Assembly (NCBI GenBank): GCA_003054665.1
Contig: QAYY01000001.1
Span: forward strand, 62,001-126,000
Source of the DNA: Opitutaceae bacterium EW11
GTDB taxonomy: Bacteria > Verrucomicrobiota > Verrucomicrobiia > Opitutales > Opitutaceae
Reading direction: 5' to 3'
Length of the DNA: 64,000 nucleotides
This document shows, piece by piece, positions 44,926 through 54,725 of the stretch (position 1 is the first letter of the stretch; every line of letters starts with the position of its first letter). A program made the position numbers and the translations under genes. Under the pieces are notes generated by a model. The model was not told the DNA's origin. It made no database searches and saw only the letters and a program-made list of their open reading frames with translations.

Positions 44926-45642
44926 ATGCATTCTCCGTCGTTCAACACCATTCCCTACCGGGACCGAGCCGCCGCGGGGCGGTGGCTCGCCAAGGAACTC
45001 CAAACGCTCCGCAGCGCTGAAGACCTCGTCGTCCTGGGCATTCCCCGAGGCGGCTTGATTGTCGCTGCGGAGGTGGCGCGCCTGTTGCGCGCACCGCTCG
45101 ACGTTTTTGTCGTGCGCAAGATCCGCATCGGCGGGGAAGAGCCGCATCAGATCGGCGCCATGGCGTCCGGGGGCGTCTGCGTGTTGAACCAGGAGGTTCT
45201 TCAAACCACCGAAGCCGAGGCGTTGCGGATCGCAGAAGCCATCGCCGAGATGCGCGACCTCGTGCTCGAGGAGGAAAACCGTTTTCGCCAATCCCGGCCG
45301 GCAACCCCCTTAGAGGACCGAAACGTCGTTCTGGTCGACGACGGCGCCGCCACCGGCGGCAGTCTGCGCGCGGCCATCGCCGCCCTGCGCTCCCTTTCGC
45401 CGGCCTCGATCACGGTCGCGCTGCCGGTGGCCTCCCCGGAGGCGTCGAAGCAGCTTTCGGATGAAGCCGAGGATCTCGTATGTCCGTTCGTGCCGGATCC
45501 GTTTTATTCGATCGGTCTCGCCTACGAACGATTCCCCCGGGTGTCGGAGGAGCTCGCCAGCAACAGCCTCGAATCCGTGCGGCAGGGCGCGTATCTGAAC
45601 TCCCCTTACACGAAGTCGCCCTACTCCGACGGCCAACGCTGA
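44926..45642 (+). CDS. Phosphoribosyltransferase-family protein
   Basis: A 238-residue type I phosphoribosyltransferase-fold protein. The N-terminal VVLGIPRGGLIVAAEVARLL (about 35-54) is characteristic of the uncharacterised group often fused or linked to dienelactone hydrolases. The PRPP loop is seen as NVVLVDDGAATGGSLRAA (about 134-151). The true substrate is unknown. The ATG at 44926 begins the family-like part. It is convergent with the DUF326 gene, separated by only 6 bp. Confidence 0.87.
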   Translation: MHSPSFNTIPYRDRAAAGRWLAKELQTLRSAEDLVVLGIPRGGLIVAAEVARLLRAPLDVFVVRKIRIGGEEPHQIGAMASGGVCVLNQEVLQTTEAEALRIAEAIAEMRDLVLEEENRFRQSRPATPLEDRNVVLVDDGAATGGSLRAAIAALRSLSPASITVALPVASPEASKQLSDEAEDLVCPFVPDPFYSIGLAYERFPRVSEELASNSLESVRQGAYLNSPYTKSPYSDGQR

Positions 45643-45648
45643 AATCGT

Positions 45649-46098
45649 TCACGCCCCCATCGGCGGGCTTTCGAGTGGATCGGCGGGAATCGTCCCCGAA
45701 GACGAGATCTGACCGAGCAGCCGATTGCAGGCCTCCTGGCAGCGCCGGCACGCGTCGGCGCACATCCGGCAGTGCTCGAGTTCGTGGAGATCGCATTCCT
45801 CCGCGCAAAGCTGACACGCCATGATGCAGGCGTGGAGTTGTTGGCGGACCATTTCCGCCACGGTCCCGGTGTGCCTCGCGATCAACCGCAGCGTCGCGTC
45901 GCAGATGTCGGCGCAATCCTGATTCGCCCGGATGCAGCGGCGCAGCTTCTCAAGCTGCGGCTCGGCGAGGCAGGCATCGGCGCAGATCGTGCAGGCCTCG
46001 ATGCAGGCGAGGAGCGCGTCGCTTGCGACGTTGGAATCGTCGATGGGAAGCGTGCCGGAATTCGGATGCGTGCGGAGAATGCGGTCGACGGATTTCAT
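45649..46098 (-). CDS. Cysteine-rich four-helix bundle copper-binding protein (DUF326)
   Basis: A 149-residue protein with the cysteine spacing of DUF326/Csp-like copper storage proteins: ACIEACTICADACL, CIRANQDCADICDA, CIMACQLCAEECDLHE and CRMCADACRRCQEAC, each on one helix. Such proteins bind many Cu(I) ions inside the bundle. No signal peptide is present, so it would act in the cytoplasm. Either of two starts is possible: the ATG at 46098 fits the family N-terminus (RILRTHPN), while a GTG at 46128 has GAGG a few bases upstream. Copper handling links it loosely to the copper enzymes NosZ and azurin elsewhere in the window. Confidence 0.87.
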   Translation of the reverse strand: MKSVDRILRTHPNSGTLPIDDSNVASDALLACIEACTICADACLAEPQLEKLRRCIRANQDCADICDATLRLIARHTGTVAEMVRQQLHACIMACQLCAEECDLHELEHCRMCADACRRCQEACNRLLGQISSSGTIPADPLESPPMGA

Positions 46099-46223
46099 GG
46101 GCGTCAGTGGTTGTGCGTGCAGACTCACTCTGCCTCGAATTCCGCCGCCGCGCCATCGGCCCGCCGCCCGAGGCGCGCACGGGAGCGCGGCCCTACAGGC
46201 GGTTCGTCGGGACGGACGGCGGA

Positions 46224-46250
46224 TAGTTGGTAGTTGGTAGTTGGTGACCT
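46224..46250. repeat. Short tandem repeat TAGTTGG x3
   Basis: Three perfect TAGTTGG units run from 46224 to 46244, followed by TGACC. A related array (TAGTTGG twice plus diverged copies, followed by TGACG) lies at 56744-56781. Both are intergenic, at the 3' side of a gene. Confidence 0.75.
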
Positions 46251-46294
46251 CAGCGAGCCACCCTCCTCATCCGCCGCCAAACGATCACCACCGA

Positions 46295-47260
46295 CTACGC
46301 ATCGCGCTCGGAGGCCTCCCGCTCCGTGTCCTTCGCCTCCTGCACCAACGCCTTTCGGCGATCGCCGGTTTGTCCCTGGAGCGCCTCGGGATCTCGGCCG
46401 CCGTGCGTCAGATCGTGGATACGGGTGACTTCGGCGCCGATGAAGACGATCTGTCCCGCATAGTAGCTCCAGAGCTGGAGCAGGATGAGAGAGCCTGCCA
46501 CGCCGTAGGAGGAAGCGACGTTGCTATGAGCGAAATACACGCCGAGAGCCGATTTGCCGGCATCGAACAGCAGCGCCGTGATCACTCCTCCGCGCAGCGC
46601 GGCCCGCCAGCGCACCGGTACGTCGGGCAGGAACTTGAAGATGACCGTGAATAGGAACGAAACGACCACGAACGAGACCGCGATATTCACCCATTCCATC
46701 AGCTCCGGAGGCCAGTTCATGCGGTGAGCCGCGTTTTCGGCCAGCCAGTTGAGCACGGCGGAAAGGATGAGCGAAACGATGAGCAGGAACCCGGTGCCGA
46801 GAACCGTCGCGAAGGAAAACAGCCGGCGCTTCAATGTCGCTAGCCAGGGTTCGGCCGGCTGCTCCGGCGCCCGCCAAATCGTGTTCAGAGCATCCTGGAG
46901 TTGCAGGAAGACGCCGAAGCCACCGAAAAGCAGCGTGGCCAAGCCCACCGCCGTCGCGATGCGGTGGGTCGTCGGCGTCCCAGAGTTTTCAACCGCCTGA
47001 ATGGCCCGCCCGGCGTCCGCGCCTGCCAGCCGCTGGACTTCCCCGATCACCCGCTGACGAGCTGCATCCTCTTCGAAAAGAAGGCCCGCGAGCCCGATCG
47101 CCAGAACCAGAAGAGGTGTGACGGCAAAGGTGGTGTAATACGCCAACGCAGCCCCTAACCGCGGCACTTTGTCGTCGAAATACGCCTTCACCGTCTCGCA
47201 GACGAGCACCCAGGTACGGCGGGGGAGCTCGGACCACGGCGATGTAGGGCTTGGCGACAT
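46295..47260 (-). CDS. YihY/BrkB-family membrane protein
   Basis: A 321-residue inner-membrane protein with six helices. Family landmarks are RLGAALAYYTTFAVTPLLVL near 34-53, LFGGFGVFLQLQDALNTIW near 111-129 and GVAGSLILLQLWSYYAGQIVF near the C-terminus. The family was once called ribonuclease BN by mistake; its function is unsettled, with links to envelope processes. A charged tail of about 35 residues follows the last helix. It is divergent from pyrH. Confidence 0.9.
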   Translation of the reverse strand: MSPSPTSPWSELPRRTWVLVCETVKAYFDDKVPRLGAALAYYTTFAVTPLLVLAIGLAGLLFEEDAARQRVIGEVQRLAGADAGRAIQAVENSGTPTTHRIATAVGLATLLFGGFGVFLQLQDALNTIWRAPEQPAEPWLATLKRRLFSFATVLGTGFLLIVSLILSAVLNWLAENAAHRMNWPPELMEWVNIAVSFVVVSFLFTVIFKFLPDVPVRWRAALRGGVITALLFDAGKSALGVYFAHSNVASSYGVAGSLILLQLWSYYAGQIVFIGAEVTRIHDLTHGGRDPEALQGQTGDRRKALVQEAKDTEREASERDA

Positions 47261-47532
47261 ACGCGGAGCGCCGGGCAGACCGTGAGGCCCGCACGCAGTT
47301 CAGCCGGGCTTCGCCCACGTCCGAAACGACGGGGGGACCGCCGCTTCCGGAGCAGCCGATCGAGGGGGACGTGCCGCGAGACGCCCGGCCGGGCGTGGGC
47401 CCGGAGCGGATCTCGATATTGGCGGCGCAAGGTTCAGCCTCTCGGAAGCCGGTCTACGATGCGCGTTTCTTGCACAAACGCTCCATTCTCAGGCATTGAC
47501 GCTGATTTTAACCCGCCGTTTTTTTGACGCTC

Positions 47533-48273
47533 ATGAACCCAACCGAGACGGCCCAGCCGTCCGCCAAGTACAAGCGCATCATTCTGAAACTCAGCGGCGA
47601 AGTTCTTCGCGGCGGAAAATCGGGAGATCCGATCGACGGCGGCATTCTCTCCAGCGTCTGTGTACAGGTGAAGGAGATCCACGATCTCGGAGTGCAGGTG
47701 TGCTTGGTGATCGGCGGCGGCAACATCTTCCGTGGCTTGGCGGGTGAGAAACGCGGCGTCGACCGGACGACGGGCGACTACATGGGCATGTTGGCGACGG
47801 TGATCAACTCGCTGGCCCTGATGGACTGCCTGGAAAAGATGGGCGTCACGACGCGCGTGCAGACGGCCATTCCGATGAATCAAATCGCGGAGCCGTTTAT
47901 TCTCCGCCGCGCGCAGCGCCACCTCGAGAAGGGTCGCGTTGTGATCTTCGCCGCCGGAACCGGCAATCCGTATTTTTCGACCGACACCACCGCCGCTCTG
48001 CGGGCGAGCGAGATGCACGCCGACATCATCATGAAGGCGACGAAGGTGAACGGGATCTACGACAAGGATCCGAAGAAGTTTCCCGACGCCGTCCGATACG
48101 ACGAGATCTCGTACATCGAGGCGCTCAAACAGCGCCTGAACGTGATGGATTCGACCGCGTTTTCCCTCTGTCTCGACAACAACGTCCCGATCCTGGTGTT
48201 CGACCTCAACGAAAAGGGCGCCATTCGGAAAGCCGTGTTCGGCGAAAAAGTCGGCACGCTGGTCCGCGCCTGA
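47533..48273 (+). CDS. pyrH: Uridylate kinase
   Basis: A 246-residue cytoplasmic UMP kinase that makes UDP from UMP and ATP. The amino-acid-kinase fold is clear from [14 protein letters not shown] near 14-27, [10 protein letters not shown] near 60-69 and [17 protein letters not shown] near 140-156. The ATG at 47533 was chosen; a TTG at 47524 is in frame. It is followed after 33 bp by frr, the common bacterial pyrH-frr pair, and is divergent from the YihY gene. Confidence 0.96.
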   Translation: MNPTETAQPSAKYKRIILKLSGEVLRGGKSGDPIDGGILSSVCVQVKEIHDLGVQVCLVIGGGNIFRGLAGEKRGVDRTTGDYMGMLATVINSLALMDCLEKMGVTTRVQTAIPMNQIAEPFILRRAQRHLEKGRVVIFAAGTGNPYFSTDTTAALRASEMHADIIMKATKVNGIYDKDPKKFPDAVRYDEISYIEALKQRLNVMDSTAFSLCLDNNVPILVFDLNEKGAIRKAVFGEKVGTLVRA

Positions 48274-48306
48274 TTGTCCTCTCCTCATCCTTAACCCCTC
48301 ACTTCC

Positions 48307-48864
48307 ATGTCTCATCCCGTCATCAACGACATGCAGGCGCGCATGAAAAAGGCGCTCGATTTCTGTCTTCACGAATTCAGCAGCATCCACACCGGCAAGG
48401 CTTCGCCGGCCATGGTCGAGGGCGTCATGGTGGAGGCCTACGGCTCCCAGATGCGCATCCGCGATTGCGCCGCCATCACCACGCCTGACGCGCGGCTCAT
48501 TCAAATCCAGCCGTGGGACAAGGGCCTGACCAAAGCCATCGAGAAAGCCATCCAGACGGCCAACCTCGGGCTGAATCCGGCCGTCGACGGCAACCTCATC
48601 CGCGTTCCGCTTCCCGAGCTCAGCCGCGAGCGCCGCCAGGAATTCGTCAAGGTGGCCAACCGCATGGCCGAAGAAAGCCGCGTCCAAGTCCGCAACATCC
48701 GCCGCGACGCCCTCGACGCGCTGAAAAAGGCAGAGAAGGACGGCAAGATCTCGGAAGACGACCTGAAGCGTTTCGAAAAAGACGTCCAGACCGCAACCGA
48801 CAAGACGATCAAGGACATCAACGACAATCTCGCGAAGAAGGAAAAGGAACTGCTCACGGTCTGA
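48307..48864 (+). CDS. frr: Ribosome recycling factor
   Basis: A 185-residue protein, the standard RRF length, that with EF-G splits post-termination ribosomes. Typical features are the KASPAMVEGVMVEAYG segment near 32-47, IQPWDKGLTKAIEKAI near 71-86, NPAVDGNLIRVPLPELSRERR near 92-112 and a C-terminal lysine-rich coiled-coil domain. It forms an operon with pyrH. Confidence 0.97.
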   Translation: MSHPVINDMQARMKKALDFCLHEFSSIHTGKASPAMVEGVMVEAYGSQMRIRDCAAITTPDARLIQIQPWDKGLTKAIEKAIQTANLGLNPAVDGNLIRVPLPELSRERRQEFVKVANRMAEESRVQVRNIRRDALDALKKAEKDGKISEDDLKRFEKDVQTATDKTIKDINDNLAKKEKELLTV

Positions 48865-48976
48865 GCCACTGCGGCTCAGGCCTGATGGAGAGGAAGAATG
48901 CAGAGTGCGCCGGAGCGTCGGCATAACGCCGCTCGGTTCAGCCAGCACCACGAGCCCGTGAACGTTTCGATTCAGC

Positions 48977-49010
48977 AAGCATTCTTCATTCTTCATTCAC
49001 CCTTCTTCAT
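48977..49010. repeat. ATTCTTC microsatellite in the frr-proB spacer
   Basis: GCATTCTTCATTCTTCATTC begins at 48979 and is followed by a diverged copy ending CTTCTTCAT. The complementary string GAAGAATGC occurs 90 bp earlier, near 48892, so the spacer could fold back on itself. No gene is present in the 167 bp between frr and proB. Confidence 0.6.
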
Positions 49011-49031
49011 CAGGCGCCCTGCGCCGTAAAT

Positions 49032-50147
49032 ATGAACCTCCCCATCAACGCCCATCCGCGCCGCGTCGTGGTGAAGCTCGGCACCGGCGTCCTGACGTCG
49101 GGTATCGGCGAGCTCAATACAGAGCGGATCGCCGCGGTTTGCGCGCAACTCGCCGCGCTCCGCAAGGCGGGCACCGAAGTCATCGTGGTCAGCTCCGGCG
49201 CGGTCGGTCTCGGCATGGGGCGGTTGGGCTTGGCGAAAAAGCCGAAGGAAGTCTCGAAAAAGCAGGCGTGCGCGGCCGTCGGCCAGAGCCTCCTGATGCA
49301 GACGTGGCAGCGCGGCCTCGATCCCCACGGCCTCACCGCCGCACAGGTGCTCCTCACTCATGAGGACCTCCGCGTCCGGAGCCGGTATCTCGGCGTGAAG
49401 GAAGCGCTGGGGCGGTTGATCGACTACGGGACGATCCCGGTGATCAACGAAAACGACACCGTCAGCGCGGCCGAGATCAAATTCGGCGACAACGACACGC
49501 TCTCCGCCATGGTCGCGAGCCTCAAGGGCGCGGAGTACCTTTTCATCCTCTCCACCGCCCCGGGGCTCATCGACATGAAGGGCACCGGCGAAATCGTGCC
49601 CGTCGTCGAGAAGATCACGCCCGAGATCGAGGCCATGGCGGGAGGCACCACCAGCGAGACCGCGACAGGCGGCATGATCAGCAAGATATCCGCCGCGAAG
49701 CTGGCGACAAAGGCCGGCTGCGGCGTGTTCATCGCCAGCGGCGCCGAGCCGGACATCCTCGCGCGGCTCCTGGCGGGTGGCGGGCCCGGCACGTTTTTCG
49801 TCCCGAGCGGCCTCCCGATGCATGCGAAGAAGCGCTGGCTCGCTTATTTCCAGCGGCCGACCGGCACCATTTACGTCAACACCTGCGCCGTGCCCGTTCT
49901 TCGCGAACAGGGCCGCAGCCTGCTCGCCATCGGCGTGACCGGCTCGCGCGGCGATTTCTCCGCCGGCGAGGTGGTGAACATCGCCCTCGAAGGCGGCGCC
50001 GCCCCGCCTTTCGCCCGCGGCAAGACGGGTTTCGGAAGCGACGAGATCCGCTCGATCGCCGGCCGGACGAGCGACGAACTGCGCCCGTTGTATCCGGCGC
50101 GAAAACACCTCGAGGTCGTTCACCGCAACGATCTGGTGCTGCTGTAG
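49032..50147 (+). CDS. proB: Glutamate 5-kinase with PUA domain
   Basis: A 371-residue enzyme for the first step of proline synthesis, phosphorylating glutamate. The amino-acid-kinase domain shows VVKLGTGVLTSG near 10-21, VVSSGAVGLGMGRLG near 54-68 and INENDTVSAAEIKFGDND near 137-154. The C-terminal PUA domain covers about 285-371. It follows frr after a repeat-bearing spacer and is probably transcribed separately. No proA is seen in the window. Confidence 0.96.
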   Translation: MNLPINAHPRRVVVKLGTGVLTSGIGELNTERIAAVCAQLAALRKAGTEVIVVSSGAVGLGMGRLGLAKKPKEVSKKQACAAVGQSLLMQTWQRGLDPHGLTAAQVLLTHEDLRVRSRYLGVKEALGRLIDYGTIPVINENDTVSAAEIKFGDNDTLSAMVASLKGAEYLFILSTAPGLIDMKGTGEIVPVVEKITPEIEAMAGGTTSETATGGMISKISAAKLATKAGCGVFIASGAEPDILARLLAGGGPGTFFVPSGLPMHAKKRWLAYFQRPTGTIYVNTCAVPVLREQGRSLLAIGVTGSRGDFSAGEVVNIALEGGAAPPFARGKTGFGSDEIRSIAGRTSDELRPLYPARKHLEVVHRNDLVLL

Positions 50148-50361
50148 CGCCCGGCGGAAGCCGCGCCGCGGCGTGGGGCCTCCCTCGCCCGCGCGCCGCG
50201 GGGGCGATCTTCCGTATCGATTTTCTCGGTACACACCACCCCGCGTCCGCTCTGTCGTTTGAGCCATTCGGACAGGTGTCCTGAAACGGCGCCAAAATTC
50301 ACACAGCATATGACAAGCCGCGCGGAGCCCGCGTGCGCTAGGTCGCGTAGGCTGTCATGTG

Positions 50362-50377
50362 GCCGGCAAATGCCGGC
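50362..50377. repeat. Perfect inverted repeat before an unknown gene
   Basis: GCCGGCA-AA-TGCCGGC is a 7-bp perfect stem with a 2-nt loop. It ends 16 nt before the ATG at 50394, where it could act as an operator or as a structure near the ribosome-binding region. Confidence 0.4.
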
Positions 50378-50393
50378 ACAACTCCCCGCGGCT

Positions 50394-51173
50394 ATGAAAC
50401 CCTACCTCTACCTGTCGCTGTTGCCGGAGGCTTTGGTTGCCTCTCATCTCGCCCCCGACGACTACGGCTCCTATCTCGCCACTGGCTCCAAGAAACGCTC
50501 TCGCGGCCAGGCGATTTTCTTCAAGCTGACCGACGCCTATGCGGAAACCATGCTCCGCAAGCTGGGCATCGATCCCAGTCTGGACCGGACGGTCGGCCAG
50601 CCCGCGAGGAAATCGGCTTACCTGTCGATTTACCGGGTGCTGGAGAGCACGCCGGTGGATGCGATGGAGTCGCTTCACTTGGTGACGGAGGACGGCCGGG
50701 TGCTGACGCTCAAACCCACCGACTACAATCCGGACACCACGAAGCGCTTCCACCTCTACCAGGAGTTCTGCCCGGTGATGCCGCGCGTCGTGTCGTCGCT
50801 CGAGCCCCAGGCTTTTGCGAAGTGGGTGACGGATACGACCCAGCCCATTTCGGTGCCCGCGATGGTCTATGCCGAACTCAAGCTCGAGCGGCTCGCGGAC
50901 GATCCCGAAGCGGTCGCGGTCGACAATCTCCCCTATCCGAATCTCGAGCACTTGCGGGACTGCTTGCGCGAGCTGAAGGCACGCCCGAGCAAGAGCACGA
51001 AGACCGTGATCCGCTTCCTGCAGCAAGACGTGCTCTTCCGCACGCTGCGGGGCGGCTTCTACGTCGCGGCGACGGGTGGCGGCTTCCGCTACTTCCCGAT
51101 CCCGAGCCGCGATGAACTGGAGACCATCTACTATCCGTGGTGGCGCTCCGCCCTGTCGTCCTTCGGTGGCTGA
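50394..51173 (+). CDS. Conserved-looking protein of unknown function
   Basis: A 259-residue soluble protein I do not recognise. It starts MKPYLYLSLLPEALVASHLA and is read through without frame breaks at the GC-rich codon bias of its neighbours, so it is very likely real. Notable segments are GSKKRSRGQAIFFKLTDAYA near 31-50, a middle part rich in aromatic and charged residues, and GGFYVAATGGGFRYFPIPSR near the C-terminus. No signal peptide, membrane helix or known motif is seen. The ATG at 50394 was chosen as the first residue of the well-behaved part. It lies 22 bp before hppA and may be co-transcribed with it. Confidence 0.75.
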   Translation: MKPYLYLSLLPEALVASHLAPDDYGSYLATGSKKRSRGQAIFFKLTDAYAETMLRKLGIDPSLDRTVGQPARKSAYLSIYRVLESTPVDAMESLHLVTEDGRVLTLKPTDYNPDTTKRFHLYQEFCPVMPRVVSSLEPQAFAKWVTDTTQPISVPAMVYAELKLERLADDPEAVAVDNLPYPNLEHLRDCLRELKARPSKSTKTVIRFLQQDVLFRTLRGGFYVAATGGGFRYFPIPSRDELETIYYPWWRSALSSFGG

Positions 51174-51195
51174 AATCCTCGATCCTGCTTCTCCC

Positions 51196-53751
<2,556 letters not shown>

Positions 53752-53799
53752 GCCGAAGCATTTCTCGCCCTACAGAGAAGGATTGTTGTTGTGTGTGCA

Positions 53800-53832
53800 C
53801 GAGGCCGACCGTAGGGGCGGCCTCGTTTTTTT
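53800..53832 (+). terminator. Rho-independent terminator of hppA
   Basis: An 8-bp stem (CGAGGCCG at 53800-53807 with CGGCCTCG at 53818-53825) has a 10-nt loop and is followed by seven T (53826-53832). It is 49 nt past the hppA stop. Confidence 0.9.
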
Positions 53833-53863
53833 GTGCCCGTAGGGGTCGTTCAATTACGGGCAC

Positions 53864-53940
53864 CTTCAAGCGCGGGCGTCCCGCCCGCAGTCGACAAGGT
53901 GCGGACCGGAGGCCCGCGCTCCCAGCGGCGGCGATGCCCG
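53864..53940. repeat. GC-rich intergenic element
   Basis: GCGCGGGCGTCCCGCCCGC at 53871-53889 is followed by GTGCGGACCGGAGGCCCGC and GCTCCCAG, ending about 53926. It contains several nested inverted repeats. Related strings occur at 24442-24470 and, less clearly, at 62906-62920. It separates hppA from a convergent gene. Confidence 0.5.
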
Positions 53941-53942
53941 CC

Positions 53943-54446
53943 CTACGGCTGGACGTAATTCGCGAGCTTCTGGACGAGCTCCGTTACGGAATTCAACCGG
54001 CCGCCGCCCTGCTCGAGCCACTCCGGACTGGTGCCGACGCCGTAGTAGTGCACGACCTGCTGGTCGCCCGCGGGCTCAATTGTCCAAACGACCCAGGTGT
54101 CGGGAAGCCCGCCGGTGTGGGTCAGCATCTTGTTCGGGACGTAGCTGAGTATCTTGTTTCCCTCCATGCCGCGGCGACCCGCCGGATTGTTTGGCCAATA
54201 CAGGTACTCATAAGCACCGCCTGGCTTCAGATCGACCACGGCGCGTTTGGCGGCCCACCGCGCGAGTTCGTCGCGATTCGTCAACGCACGCCAGAGTTTC
54301 GTCGGGGAGGCGCTGGTGAGGAAAGAAACATGCACGATCAATTCGCCCGACATCGTGGTGGTCACGTCGCCCGTGGCCTCCGGCGGCTCCGCCCGGAGCG
54401 TGCCGAGCAGGAGCAAAGCAGCAGCAGCGATCGAGAGCAGCTTCAT
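53943..54446 (-). CDS. Secreted SRPBCC (START-like) domain protein
   Basis: A 167-residue protein with a cleavable signal peptide (MKLLSIAAAALLLLGTLRAE) and a single SRPBCC/AHSA1-like lipid-binding fold: VHVSFLTSASPTKLWRALTN near 42-61, LARWAAKRAVVDLKPGGAYE near 65-84, and a C-terminal helix (LNSVTELVQKLANYV). Most relatives are cytoplasmic; export is unusual. Function is unknown, possibly binding of a hydrophobic ligand in the periplasm. The ATG at 54446 gives the best signal peptide. It is divergent from the helicase gene. Confidence 0.83.
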   Translation of the reverse strand: MKLLSIAAAALLLLGTLRAEPPEATGDVTTTMSGELIVHVSFLTSASPTKLWRALTNRDELARWAAKRAVVDLKPGGAYEYLYWPNNPAGRRGMEGNKILSYVPNKMLTHTGGLPDTWVVWTIEPAGDQQVVHYYGVGTSPEWLEQGGGRLNSVTELVQKLANYVQP

Positions 54447-54725
54447 CACAGCGCGAAGCAAATCACGGCCGACAACACGGGCGAGTCTTAACGTCCGCCC
54501 CGAACCCTAGTCGCACGATGCGCATCGCGGGACTGCGCCCGTCACGACGTCCGGCGGCAGAAACACCGCTCCGCAAATCGCGGCGCATTTCCGGGACCGG
54601 CACCGCTCGGACTGCGCTGCTTCTCGCACGCCCGCACAACCGCCCTTCGCGCCTTCAGAAAGGGGCCTCTGCCATACCGGATTTTGCTTTGCCCTTTTTC
54701 TCTCGTTCTGCGCTCTGACCGCCAA

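Noticed and set aside
46224-46250. CRISPR-like array
   Set aside because: Units are 7 bp, directly adjacent and without spacers; no cas genes nearby.
47496-47520. Sigma-70 promoter for pyrH at TTGACG
   Set aside because: No acceptable -10 hexamer at the right spacing; the -35-like string alone is not enough.
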